DNA of 64,000 nucleotides from Mucilaginibacter sp. (GTDB lineage Bacteria > Bacteroidota > Bacteroidia > Sphingobacteriales > Sphingobacteriaceae), in assembly GCA_031292485.1 (NCBI GenBank), contig JARLHA010000066.1, positions 28,216 through 92,215 of the forward strand, read 5' to 3'. Below, piece after piece: positions 32,475 through 41,719 of this stretch. Position numbers and translations under genes: made by a program. A model generated the notes under the pieces. The model made no database searches. It was not told the origin of the DNA and was given only the letters and a program-made list of their open reading frames with translations. Each line of letters begins with the position of its first letter. The first letter of the stretch is position 1.

Positions 32475-34751
32475 TTAGTTTTTAAACCAGGAAGATGGAA
32501 TCTCCTGCGGAGATGATCCGTTAAAACTGTATTTTAATTTTAAAGTGAAACCACCGCCGCCCTCGATAAAATCGAGCGCGAAGGGCTGCAAACCTTTTCG
32601 CAGCGCCACCTGCCCGTTCTTTTCAATAGCCGAATGCAGGCCATCATTGTTTACGGTTTCGCTGTTGGCTATTTTCAATATCCCGCCGTCATCACAGGTT
32701 AAATAAAAACTGTAAATGCCATCGGCCGGGATATCGATATAGCCCCTGTACTGCAAGCCAAATGACGGCGCCTTAACGGTTGATGGAACTGTAATGCTGT
32801 TGCTGGTAAACACACTATCTGGCTTACCATTAATTAACAGGGTACTTTTAAAAAATGCTTTGTAATAACTGCAAACCAGCCCCGGCTTTGTTTCTGCTGC
32901 TTTAACGGCTTCGGCGTATTTTTCCTTTTTATAATTCAGTGTATAAATATCACCGCGCAAACCATTGGGCATAAATGCTGCAAGCTTAACTGTTTGCGAT
33001 GTTTTGATCACCAAAGAGCCTTTTAGCTCGGCTGATAAAGTGGACGGTAATGTATTATCGGTAGTATAAAAAATGCGCATTGCGCTCAGCGGCTTTTTAA
33101 CCAGCAAAGTATCTGCATCGGTAAATACATTTTCGGTGATCATACCCGGCAAATCGGGCAAGCGGTAATGCACTTTTAAGGCATCCAGGCGTTTGTATTG
33201 CATGATAAGCCTTTGTGTGTATGAATCGTACTCACCGGGCTGGTTCGTCCATAAATTTTCGGCAAGGGCGGTCATCCGGGGCATTATCATGTAATCAGCA
33301 CGTTTCTCCGATGGTATGGTTTCCGACCAGGTACAGGCTTGTCCGCCAATAATTAATCCTGCCTCAGTTGAAGTCAGGCCTTTGGGAATAGGGTTGAAGT
33401 GATATACTTTATATACCGAGTATTGGTCGGGCTGATTATCAAAATACAGCGGCTCACCTGGCGCCATAATTACCTGGTTACCATTTTTTACTGCTTTAAC
33501 CGGGGCGTCAGGTACCCAGGTGCGCCAGTACATAATTTTTGCTGTAGGGCTTATTCCGCCTTCTATAATTTCGTCCCAGCCGATCAGCTTGCGCCCTTTC
33601 GAGTTGAAGAATTTTTCCATCCGGTTGATGAAGTAGCTTTGCAGCGCCGGCAAATCCTTTATTCCTTCCCGCTCCATTAATGCCTTGCAAGCCGGAGATT
33701 TTGCCCATTCAGACCTTTCCACCTCATCTCCCCCGATGTGGATATATTCAGATGGAAAAATAGCCATGATCTCGGTAAAAATATTTTCAGCAAACTCAAA
33801 AGTCTTTTCGTTGCAAGGGCAGATGGGTTCGCTAAAATCGTTCTTTTTATTTACTTCGTTACAGGTTAAAAAAGGATAAGCGTTGATCGCGGCCATCATA
33901 TGGCCCGGCATGTCAATCTCGGGGATAATATCAATGTGCCTGGAAGCGGCATAAGCCACCAGGGCCTTCATTTGCTGCTGGGTATAAAATCCGCCGTAAA
34001 GTATTTTCCCGTCACGATGGATAATGTGTGATCCATCTATCTTAAAATCAGGGTTATCTTTCTCCCGTTTCATGCACACTGAATCGTTTATATCGAACGA
34101 GCGCCATGCACCTTCTTCAGTTAGCTTCGGATATTTTTTTATTTCGATGCGCCAGCCCTGGTCATCAGTTAGATGCAGGTGCAGCTTGTTCATTTTATAC
34201 AACGCCATTACATCGATCAACTTTTTAAGATAACTGATGCCAAAAAAATGCCGCGATACATCCAGGTGCATGCCCCGCCAGGCATAAGCCGGTGCGTCGT
34301 TTATCTTTAATACAGGCAGTGAAAGATGCTTATAAGTTTTTCCGCTTTCTATTTCCGCGGGCAATAATTGCCTGATGGTTTCGATTGCGTGGAATATGCC
34401 GGCAGGCGATCCGGCTGAAATGGTGACCTTTAAAGGAGTAATTTCAAGGCCATAGGCTTCAGGGGCAGTAATAGATGCATCATTTACCAGTTGTATAGAA
34501 CGCGACGCCTGTGAATTTATAACCTTCAGTCTTTTACCTAAACCTTTTATCAAAATTTGGTTAAGCTGATCAGCTTCGCCGCTAAAATAACCATGCGGGA
34601 TAACTATAGTTGTTTGCGGGCTGATATCAAAAGTTCCTGTTCCCCTAACCAAATGTGCCGGCATCGGAATAAGGGGTAAGTTTTGGGCCTGGGAAATATT
34701 TATTGTGACAATGACAGTAATAAAGGATAACAGAAAAAAACGTTTACACAT
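32475..34751 (-). CDS. Glycoside hydrolase family 20 beta-N-acetylhexosaminidase
   Basis: I start at the ATG at 34751, which yields a signal peptide (CKRFFLLSFITVIVTINISQ) and 758 residues. An N-terminal GH20b domain is followed by the TIM barrel: WRGMHLDVSRHFFGISYLKK, KLHLHLTDDQGWRIEIKKYP, and the catalytic Asp342-Glu343 pair in YIHIGGDEVERSEW. A chitobiase-type tail (MRIFYTTDNTLPSTL) and a PA14-like domain (from about residue 620, YRGYIDIPADGIYSFYLTCD) close it. It removes terminal GlcNAc/GalNAc. It is first in the glycosidase run GH20-GH29-(remnant)-GH95, and no SusC/SusD pair is present. Confidence 0.94.
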   Translation of the reverse strand: MCKRFFLLSFITVIVTINISQAQNLPLIPMPAHLVRGTGTFDISPQTTIVIPHGYFSGEADQLNQILIKGLGKRLKVINSQASRSIQLVNDASITAPEAYGLEITPLKVTISAGSPAGIFHAIETIRQLLPAEIESGKTYKHLSLPVLKINDAPAYAWRGMHLDVSRHFFGISYLKKLIDVMALYKMNKLHLHLTDDQGWRIEIKKYPKLTEEGAWRSFDINDSVCMKREKDNPDFKIDGSHIIHRDGKILYGGFYTQQQMKALVAYAASRHIDIIPEIDMPGHMMAAINAYPFLTCNEVNKKNDFSEPICPCNEKTFEFAENIFTEIMAIFPSEYIHIGGDEVERSEWAKSPACKALMEREGIKDLPALQSYFINRMEKFFNSKGRKLIGWDEIIEGGISPTAKIMYWRTWVPDAPVKAVKNGNQVIMAPGEPLYFDNQPDQYSVYKVYHFNPIPKGLTSTEAGLIIGGQACTWSETIPSEKRADYMIMPRMTALAENLWTNQPGEYDSYTQRLIMQYKRLDALKVHYRLPDLPGMITENVFTDADTLLVKKPLSAMRIFYTTDNTLPSTLSAELKGSLVIKTSQTVKLAAFMPNGLRGDIYTLNYKKEKYAEAVKAAETKPGLVCSYYKAFFKSTLLINGKPDSVFTSNSITVPSTVKAPSFGLQYRGYIDIPADGIYSFYLTCDDGGILKIANSETVNNDGLHSAIEKNGQVALRKGLQPFALDFIEGGGGFTLKLKYSFNGSSPQEIPSSWFKN

Positions 34752-34876
34752 ATGTAGAATTTTAAAAGACAGCATAAATATTTCAGGCTATCCAGCTATC
34801 AGCCATGAAAAAATATAACGGCAATCCCTCCTGCTAAACAAAGCTGGCGCGGAGCGATGACCAAATGTAAAAAAAA

Positions 34877-35998
34877 TTAGCTTCTTTCGTGGATAGGTGA
34901 ATGTCTGAATTTTAAAAAGGTACCCCCTCTTTTTGAAAAAACCGTTTTTATCTCAGCAATTATGGCTAAAGCTATCTCTTCAGGGCTTAATGCCCCGATA
35001 TCAAGACCAGCAGGCGCATAAATACGTTCCATGTTGTCGTCGGAAATCGGCCGACTTTCTTTAGCCAGTTCATTAAATATTTTTTCGGAGCGCACCCTGG
35101 GGCCGAGCATCCCGATATAAAATGCCTCAGTTTGCAGCACCTTTGGCAAATTTGCCTTATCGGTTTTATAATCATGCGACATCAATACGATGGCCGTGTA
35201 CTGGTCGATCCGGATATCACTTAACTGATCGTAGCTAAAAATGGCATCAACAGTGTCGGCCAATTTGGTATTTATCTTCAGCGGGCTTGAAACCATGGTT
35301 ACCTGCCAGCCAACCTCCTTTGTGAGCCGGGCAAGCGGGTATATGTCATATTGATGACCCATTAAAACCAGCCTGATCTCGGGCAGCAGTATTTCAATAA
35401 ACGCAGCTAATTTTCCGCCATCGGCCTTTTCAATTTGAACGGGCATTGATTTACCGCTTTCAATCCGGGCGTTTATATGTTCCTGCAAATGTTGTTCGAT
35501 GGTTGTATCAGCAAAAACAGTCAGGCTTTGAGCCGTTTTGTACCGGATTACGTCGCCGGTTCGTACATTCGGCCAAGTACCTTCCAGGTTGGTAATGGTC
35601 ATCAACACGTTCGTTTGCCTGTTAGCCGCTACACAGGTTTTTAAAACCTCCACCGGGTTGTTTTTATCCTGATATTGAAGCGGGGTAAACAAAACGTCAA
35701 TAATACCGTTGCAACCCAGTCCAACTCCTATCTGATAGGTATCATCCTCGGTTGTATCGTAAGTTATTAAGGAAGACTCAGATTTAGCGATAGCCAGGCG
35801 GGCGCGTTTCAAAGCATCCCCCTCCAGGCAGCCGCCGCTAATGCCGCCTACCCAAACACCATCGTCGGTTACCAGCATCCTCGCCCCGGTACGTCTATAG
35901 GATGAGCCCTCAACCCTTACAACCGTTGCCAGGGCCGCTCCCGTTTTGGCTTTATCTATTTTATCGTAAGCACTAATTATCGCATTGATCTCTTTCAT
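34877..35998 (-). CDS. xdhC: XdhC/CoxI-family molybdenum cofactor accessory protein
   Basis: A 373-residue protein with the XdhC pattern: ATVVRVEGSSYRRTGARMLV near the start, GGISGGCLEGDAL, GVGLGCNGIIDVL. The C-terminal Rossmann half contains LVLMGHQYDIYPLARLTKEV and AIVLMSHDYKTDKANLPKVL then FYIGMLGPRVR. XdhC proteins bind and sulfurate Moco and insert it into xanthine dehydrogenase-type enzymes. No such enzyme is adjacent in this window, so the client is unknown. Confidence 0.9.
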   Translation of the reverse strand: MKEINAIISAYDKIDKAKTGAALATVVRVEGSSYRRTGARMLVTDDGVWVGGISGGCLEGDALKRARLAIAKSESSLITYDTTEDDTYQIGVGLGCNGIIDVLFTPLQYQDKNNPVEVLKTCVAANRQTNVLMTITNLEGTWPNVRTGDVIRYKTAQSLTVFADTTIEQHLQEHINARIESGKSMPVQIEKADGGKLAAFIEILLPEIRLVLMGHQYDIYPLARLTKEVGWQVTMVSSPLKINTKLADTVDAIFSYDQLSDIRIDQYTAIVLMSHDYKTDKANLPKVLQTEAFYIGMLGPRVRSEKIFNELAKESRPISDDNMERIYAPAGLDIGALSPEEIALAIIAEIKTVFSKRGGTFLKFRHSPIHERS

Positions 35999-36176
35999 TT
36001 CTATTTTTTTTCAGCCTTTATCTGGTCCTGAATATAACAGGCAGTACCGGCATCAAATTGTATCCTTAAGAAGGGCGATACAAACCATGTAAATTACTGT
36101 GAAAATAAGGTAAAAATACCTGAATTAAATTGAAAAGCGGATTAACAAAAAATATCAGCGCACGGTAACAGCGGGT

Positions 36177-36902
36177 TTATGCTTTTATCATCAAATAAAA
36201 GTAAACATTGCTCCGGGTGTTAAATCCAATGTCTTCATATACTTTAATGGCGCGTTCATTATCATCCCGTACATGCAAAAACGGGATGTTTGAAGCGGCT
36301 GTCATTCTGTTTAGCTGGGCAAGTAATAGTTGCCGGGCATAGCCTTTACCTGTATGTTCCGGGTGCGTACAAACCGCGCTCACCTCGGTATAGTTAAAGG
36401 GGTGCAACCTTTGACCCGCCATCGCTACGAGTTTGTCCCCTTCAAAAATGCCGTTATAATGTCCAAATTCTATGGTGCGCGAGGCAAACGGACCAGGGTT
36501 GGTTAATTGGGTGAGGGCTACCATCTGCGGTACATGCTTTGCAATTAAAGGCACCAGGTCCACCCTTACCTGCTCCAGTTCTTTCGCGGCGCGGTAAACC
36601 ATTTGCAAACCCTTTATCATTCTTAATACTTTCCAAACAGCAGGAATTTTTATTTCAACCGGACTAACAAACAACACCGGCCCGCTATGAGGAAGTATTT
36701 CATGAAGTAAAAGGAAACTCTCATCCGTATTTTCTTTAAATGCGGCAAAAGGCGAAACGTCCTTTTCAAAATACCTGACCAACTGGTTGCCAAAAGAAAG
36801 ATGTTCGTTGCCTGAGACCAACGCGTTCCAGGCAGGATTGTCCAATACATGTTCCATTGCGGCAAACCTATAAAAAGGTTTTCTATTAAGTTGAGGTATC
36901 AT
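36177..36902 (-). CDS. GNAT-family N-acetyltransferase
   Basis: A 241-residue protein. The acetyl-CoA-binding motif A lies at about residues 180-205 (VCTHPEHTGKGYARQLLLAQ), followed by PFLHVRDDNERAIKVYEDIG, the motif B region of GNAT proteins of the FR47-like group. The N-terminal 110 residues form a second, less conserved part. No substrate can be deduced. It is monocistronic and lies 60 bases upstream of the RRM gene on the same strand. Confidence 0.85.
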   Translation of the reverse strand: MIPQLNRKPFYRFAAMEHVLDNPAWNALVSGNEHLSFGNQLVRYFEKDVSPFAAFKENTDESFLLLHEILPHSGPVLFVSPVEIKIPAVWKVLRMIKGLQMVYRAAKELEQVRVDLVPLIAKHVPQMVALTQLTNPGPFASRTIEFGHYNGIFEGDKLVAMAGQRLHPFNYTEVSAVCTHPEHTGKGYARQLLLAQLNRMTAASNIPFLHVRDDNERAIKVYEDIGFNTRSNVYFYLMIKA

Positions 36903-36962
36903 TGTGATGATAAGAAAAAGACACCTTTTAACTGCAAAAACTATGCGGGTGTTTTCGAGCCT

Positions 36963-37331
36963 TTAAAACTGCTTTCTCGGCCGTTTCTTCTTTGTATCCT
37001 CCCCAGGCCTTCCAACTTTTACATACGATGCCGGTGAAGAAGAGTAACTGTTATTGGATTTAAAAGATGGCTTTTTAACCGGGACGGGTTTGTCGATCGT
37101 AATTTTCACACTCAATTGCCTGTCGCCTAAAAAAGTTCCGTCCAACGCTTCCATAGCCCTATCGGCACCTTCTTTGTCTGTCATCTCCAAAAAAGCGTAG
37201 CCTTTGCATTTCCCGGTTTTTTTATCACGGACAATTTTGATGGTATTCACTTCTCCGTGGGGACTAACCAGCATCACCAATTCCAGTTCCGTAATATTCA
37301 GGGGAAAGCCTCCCACAAAAAGTTTGATCAT
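36963..37331 (-). CDS. RNA recognition motif (RRM) protein
   Basis: A 122-residue RNA-binding protein. One RRM domain fills residues 1-80: RNP2 is KLFVGGFPL and RNP1 is CKGYAFLEM, with the aromatic residues that stack on RNA. The C-terminal 40 residues are basic and Ser-rich (KKPSFKSNNSYSSSPASYV and KKKRPRK). Small RRM proteins are common in Bacteroidota and cyanobacteria, often linked to cold adaptation. Its RNA targets are unknown. Confidence 0.92.
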   Translation of the reverse strand: MIKLFVGGFPLNITELELVMLVSPHGEVNTIKIVRDKKTGKCKGYAFLEMTDKEGADRAMEALDGTFLGDRQLSVKITIDKPVPVKKPSFKSNNSYSSSPASYVKVGRPGEDTKKKRPRKQF

Positions 37332-37479
37332 AATTTAAGCAGCAATAATTGGGTAAATATACTATTCAAAAAGCAAAAGATTTGGTATTGCCTTACAGTA
37401 AATAACAAACTTAATTTATTGATTTGTTTTGTTGATTGATATTGATGTTATTTAAACCGGGTTTTTATTTCCGGTATTT

Positions 37480-38364
37480 TTAAAGTTTGTTGTCGGCAAG
37501 CCACTTTTCGATCAATTGGGGGTAAACCGATGTGCCGCCACTTTTATTCCTTATACCATAACCGTGCCCGCCTGATGGATACAAATGCATCTCGGCCGGA
37601 ACCCTGGCTTTTTTTAACGCGAGGTAATAATACAAACCATTTTCCACATTTATGGGGTCGTCTTCTGTTTGCATGATAAAAGTTGGCGGGGTATTCGCCG
37701 TTACCTGTATTTCAGGAGCCAGTTTACCTTCTTCTTTTTCATTAACCAGGTAAGCCGGGTAAACCAATATGGTAAAATCGGGCCTGCAACTTACATTATC
37801 TGCTTCGTCCACCTTTTCATATGTCCTATTAGCATAGTTATTGCTCACCAGGGCAGAAAGGTGCCCCCCGGCTGAAAAGCCCATGATCCCGATATGATCC
37901 GGTTTAACGCCCCATTTTACCGCGTTTGACCTCACCAAACCAATAGCTCTTTGTGCATCCTGTAAGGGCAATTCATACCGCAATTTGCCGGGTGGGGCCG
38001 GCACACGGTACTTTAACAGGATTGCTGTAACGCCAATTGAATTAAACCAATTACAAAGTTCAGTGCCTTCAAGATCCAGGGCCAGGATATAATAACCACC
38101 TCCCGGGCATACAATAACAGCAGTTCCGTTTGGATTTTTTGGCGTAAAGATCTTTATCGTCGGGTTGGTAACATCCGCCAGGCGTATCACGTCTTTCCCT
38201 GCCACTAACTCTTCGCCGGGCTTGCTCAAATCGTGCTCCACCAGTTTATGGCCATTAGCGGTATCGATCAGCCGGTTTTGAGGCCACAGGCTGATCTCAA
38301 CAGGTACCTGGGCTTTTGCAATCACACTCATTAAACAAACGATAATTAGTAAATATTTTTTCAT
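37480..38364 (-). CDS. Secreted alpha/beta hydrolase (acetyl xylan esterase-like)
   Basis: A 294-residue exported enzyme with signal peptide (YLLIIVCLMSVIAKAQ). The oxyanion/HGG-like segment is VCPGGGYYILALDLEG, the nucleophile elbow GIMGFSAGGHLSAL, the acid region QTEDDPINVENG, and the catalytic His lies in GGHGYG. The family (BD-FAE/Aes-like) deacetylates polysaccharides or short esters. Its ATG overlaps the stop of the upstream beta-lactamase-like gene by four bases, so the two are translationally coupled. The first half of the esterase at 62222 is related to it. Confidence 0.9.
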   Translation of the reverse strand: MKKYLLIIVCLMSVIAKAQVPVEISLWPQNRLIDTANGHKLVEHDLSKPGEELVAGKDVIRLADVTNPTIKIFTPKNPNGTAVIVCPGGGYYILALDLEGTELCNWFNSIGVTAILLKYRVPAPPGKLRYELPLQDAQRAIGLVRSNAVKWGVKPDHIGIMGFSAGGHLSALVSNNYANRTYEKVDEADNVSCRPDFTILVYPAYLVNEKEEGKLAPEIQVTANTPPTFIMQTEDDPINVENGLYYYLALKKARVPAEMHLYPSGGHGYGIRNKSGGTSVYPQLIEKWLADNKL

Positions 38365-39638
38365 TTTAACAGGCTTGAATAGATGATCGCTTCAATCTTC
38401 GGTATGATATCCCCATGGCTGTTTGGCGATTGCTGCGTCATGATGAGGCATACCATATGTTTGTTCGGATCGGCAAAATAAGACGTGCCGTAATAACCGC
38501 CCCACGAAAAAGTACCCTCGGTCCGTGCAGTGCGGGCGGCGGATTTTGCACTCGCGATACCGAAGCCCAATCCGAAGTTATCCGTCCCGTTAAACGGAAA
38601 ATCGAGCTGGCTGCTGGTCATCATTTGAATGGTACGCGGCGAAAGTATCCTGTGCCCGTTATAAATGCCGCCGTTTAGCAGCATCTGCATAAAAATGGCA
38701 TAATCAAATGCCGTACCGGATAAGCCGGCACCGCCCGAAAAATAATGTTTTTTCATAAGCGGGTAATCCGGATCAATGTGCCGGAAGGTGTGGTTCCATT
38801 TAATAACGTGCTGTAAGGAATCTTCGGTGTAAACTGTTGCCATCCGACCGGCTTTTGAAGCGGGTACGTTAAAATAGGTATCCTTCATACCCAGGGGCTG
38901 AAAAATATTTCTGGCAAAAAAATCATCAAGCGACATGCCGCTGATCACTTCAATTAAACAGCCTAATAAGTCGGAATTTAAGCCATATTGCCATTTTTCG
39001 CCAGGCTGAAACATCAGGGGCTGTTTGGCCAGTATTTTCATTTTATCCAGAAGGGTTGCATCAAAATACCCAAGCCCTGATGGAATATGTGCTTTTGCAT
39101 AAATGGCGCTGCCGGTTTTGGTACCAATATCTGTATAGTCGATTCCTGAGCTATGCGTAAGCAAGTCGCGGAAGGTGACCTCTCTTTTAGCAGGCACGGT
39201 TGTATAAGTAGTATCGGCAGCGTTAAATTTATCAATAACCACCGGGTGCCTGAATTCGGGGATGAAATCAGCAATGGGTTCATCAAGTAAAAATTTGCCG
39301 TGCTCATAAAGGATCATCATGGCCACACTTGTTATGCCTTTTGTTTGGCTCATGATCCGGAAAATGGCATCCTTTTCCATTGGTTTTTTGGTCTCTGCAT
39401 CAGCATAGCCATAACCTTTATACTGCACCACCTGGTTATCTTTAACTATCAGCGTTACAATACCTTTAATCCATCCCTTTTGCAGGTAATCCTGCACCAG
39501 GGTGTCAATTCTTTTCAGCCTTTCTGTACTTACTTCCGGATTTGGCCTACCCGTAATTTGTATCGCCTGCGCACCGGCAACAAAGGGCATGGCTGCAATG
39601 AGCATGAAGAGTAAATGCTTTATGATGGTTCCTTTCAT
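38361..39638 (-). CDS. Serine hydrolase of the beta-lactamase/class C-like family
   Basis: A 425-residue secreted protein (signal about residues 1-24, ending VAGAQ). The Ser-x-x-Lys motif is Ser97-Gln-Thr-Lys100 in FRIMSQTKGITSVAM, and a Tyr-x-Asn-type motif is YGLNSDLLG; FSWGGYYGTSYFADP near the end takes the place of the KTG triad. These proteins are usually esterases or D-aminopeptidase-like enzymes rather than true beta-lactamases. It is the first gene of a two-gene unit with the alpha/beta hydrolase, suggesting joint action on an ester-bearing substrate. Confidence 0.9.
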   Translation of the reverse strand: MKGTIIKHLLFMLIAAMPFVAGAQAIQITGRPNPEVSTERLKRIDTLVQDYLQKGWIKGIVTLIVKDNQVVQYKGYGYADAETKKPMEKDAIFRIMSQTKGITSVAMMILYEHGKFLLDEPIADFIPEFRHPVVIDKFNAADTTYTTVPAKREVTFRDLLTHSSGIDYTDIGTKTGSAIYAKAHIPSGLGYFDATLLDKMKILAKQPLMFQPGEKWQYGLNSDLLGCLIEVISGMSLDDFFARNIFQPLGMKDTYFNVPASKAGRMATVYTEDSLQHVIKWNHTFRHIDPDYPLMKKHYFSGGAGLSGTAFDYAIFMQMLLNGGIYNGHRILSPRTIQMMTSSQLDFPFNGTDNFGLGFGIASAKSAARTARTEGTFSWGGYYGTSYFADPNKHMVCLIMTQQSPNSHGDIIPKIEAIIYSSLLK

Positions 39639-39720
39639 ATTAACCTGGCTTTTTTAAGTAATTGGCATTTTAAAGGTAGAAAAATTATATCCTCAAAAAA
39701 ATCGAACGTATTTAAATTTC

Positions 39721-41676
39721 TTATTTCCCGTCAACAACAGAAAATAAATAAAAACCGTATCCTCCAATAATCAAATGCTCATTATCCGGGCCTGCAACCA
39801 CCTCTTTTTCTGCAATATGGTCGTAAAATTTCAGCGGGGTGATTCCCTGGTACTTAAAGGCGCTCCATTTTAAATAGGAGGGTTCTTCACCAAAATTAAA
39901 CACACCATAAAACTGATGCCCGCCAAGCGTTCTTAAATAAGCAGCGACGTGTATATTAAAAGGCGGTAGCCAGGCAATATTTTTATAGTCGCCAATCACG
40001 GGTAATTTTTTCCGGATACTTATTAATTTTTGTGTAGCTGAAAATATTCTTTGCTCAATCGTTCCCTGTTCGTCAATTTTTTTATTCTTTTCCCAGTCAA
40101 TAACGGGCCGGTGCATCCAGCGGTTATCATAACTTTTACCGGGGTCATCCAGGTACGAGTAATCATTGCAATAACCCAGTTCATCGCCATAAAAAAGCAT
40201 CGGCACCCCGCCCGGGAAAAAGCTATGGGCCTGCATCAGCAAGATTTTATTGATGGATTGCTCAATGGCCTCATCGCTATTGGCTTGAATAGCCTTTTCG
40301 AGCCCGCACAGCGAAGCCAGTGTACCGCTGATCCGTGCATCGCCGGTTTTAGGGTTAGATGAAAAAAGGGCTCCCGTTGAAGGGCTGCCGGGGAAACTGC
40401 CTTCATAATATTCCTTCAGGTATTTACGGTGCAGGTAGGGATCGTATCCTGCCGACCGGATCATGTGGTCGTCATAAGCCAGCCCGATATCATCATGGCA
40501 GCGGGTATAAGTGATCCACGAAGTACCGTAAGGCTTTTTCAATAGACCGGGCTGCGCTTCCAGCATAACGCGTGTATCGCCCGTAGCCAGCATATCCCAT
40601 TGCAGCGCCATTTGCGTGGCGTTATAGGCAAAATCGCATTCCTTAGCCGTATATTCTCCGGTACCGAAGTATTTCATGATCTCTTCGGGGCTAACAATGG
40701 CTTCTCCTAAAATCGCCATCCCGGGGGCAGCGGCAATTACGCACTGTTTTATTAAACGCAGCAAAGTATGCGCCTGCGGCAGATTCTGGCAGTTGGTGCC
40801 CAGCTGTTTCCAGATAAACGCCGGGGCGTCGATCCGCAAAATGTCAACCCCTAAATTGGCATAAAAGAAAATATTATCCAGCATATCCACCAATACGGCT
40901 GGATTGGTAAAATTTAAGTCCCACTGGTAATTGTGGAATACCGTCATTACCCATTTATTACACTCAGGGATCCAGGTAAAATTTCCGGGGGCGCTTTCCG
41001 GAAAGATCTCCGGCATTGCTTTTTCATATTCATCAGGAATAGCCCTGTCGTCAAACATGTAAAAATAATCCTGGTATTTAGCATCACCCTGCCTCGCTTT
41101 TTCGGCCCATTCATGGCGGCGTGAGGTATGGTTCAGTACGATATCCTGCATCAGGTACATGCACATTTTATCCATCTTTTTACGCACTACCTTCAAATCG
41201 TCCAGCGTCCCGAAACGTTGATCAACCTTCCTGAAATCGGAAACAGCATAACCGCCGTCACTTTCGCCTGCCGGGCTCTCAAAAACAGGGAGCAGATGCA
41301 GCAGGTTAACACCCAGTTTTTCAAAATGATCCAACTTATTACCCAGCCCTTTTAGGTTTCCGCTAAAACGGTCGACATACAGGCTCATACCTGTAATTTC
41401 GTTGCTTAAAAACCAGTTCCCTCTGTTTTCTTTTTCGACGTCCTTTGTTTTTAAAACGGATGAACGGGTTTTATAAGAATTGATGACAACCTCTATCAAT
41501 TCATCAAAAGCACTTTTGCCGGCGGGATGTTCGCTGTATATTTCATTGTATAAGTTGTGTATCGCGTCGGCATTTGCGATCATCCGGGTATAGAAGAGGT
41601 TGTCGGCCCAGGCGATGTCGATATTGTTTTTTTTCAATGCAGCATTGATCAGCTGATGGATGGAAGAATTGTACAC
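39721..41676 (-). CDS. Amylosucrase-like glycoside hydrolase family 13 enzyme
   Basis: A 651-residue protein with no signal peptide. The GH13 barrel has DIVLNHTS (Asp178, His183), nucleophile Asp283 in DILRIDAPAFIW, acid/base Glu325 in AILGEAIV, and His394-Asp395 in TRCHDDIGL. Spacing and sequence follow Neisseria amylosucrase (GH13_4), including HNYQWDLNFTNPAVLVDML and the N-terminal helical domain. The enzyme would transfer glucose from sucrose to alpha-glucan or hydrolyse sucrose. The transporter gene 43 bases upstream on the same strand supports a sugar-uptake pair. Sucrose versus another disaccharide is not certain. Confidence 0.88.
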   Translation of the reverse strand: MYNSSIHQLINAALKKNNIDIAWADNLFYTRMIANADAIHNLYNEIYSEHPAGKSAFDELIEVVINSYKTRSSVLKTKDVEKENRGNWFLSNEITGMSLYVDRFSGNLKGLGNKLDHFEKLGVNLLHLLPVFESPAGESDGGYAVSDFRKVDQRFGTLDDLKVVRKKMDKMCMYLMQDIVLNHTSRRHEWAEKARQGDAKYQDYFYMFDDRAIPDEYEKAMPEIFPESAPGNFTWIPECNKWVMTVFHNYQWDLNFTNPAVLVDMLDNIFFYANLGVDILRIDAPAFIWKQLGTNCQNLPQAHTLLRLIKQCVIAAAPGMAILGEAIVSPEEIMKYFGTGEYTAKECDFAYNATQMALQWDMLATGDTRVMLEAQPGLLKKPYGTSWITYTRCHDDIGLAYDDHMIRSAGYDPYLHRKYLKEYYEGSFPGSPSTGALFSSNPKTGDARISGTLASLCGLEKAIQANSDEAIEQSINKILLMQAHSFFPGGVPMLFYGDELGYCNDYSYLDDPGKSYDNRWMHRPVIDWEKNKKIDEQGTIEQRIFSATQKLISIRKKLPVIGDYKNIAWLPPFNIHVAAYLRTLGGHQFYGVFNFGEEPSYLKWSAFKYQGITPLKFYDHIAEKEVVAGPDNEHLIIGGYGFYLFSVVDGK

Positions 41677-41719
41677 GTTATTCGTTCAATAAAAATACCT
41701 TATTATAATTTGCGCCCTT

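Noticed and set aside
36963..37331. RRM protein as a eukaryotic contaminant
   Set aside because: Small single-RRM proteins are established in Bacteroidota, and the gene sits among ordinary bacterial genes with the same base composition.
38361..39638. True beta-lactamase (antibiotic resistance)
   Set aside because: The Ser-x-x-Lys and Tyr-x-Asn motifs are shared with esterases and peptidases; operon linkage to an alpha/beta hydrolase and the lack of a KTG motif speak against resistance.
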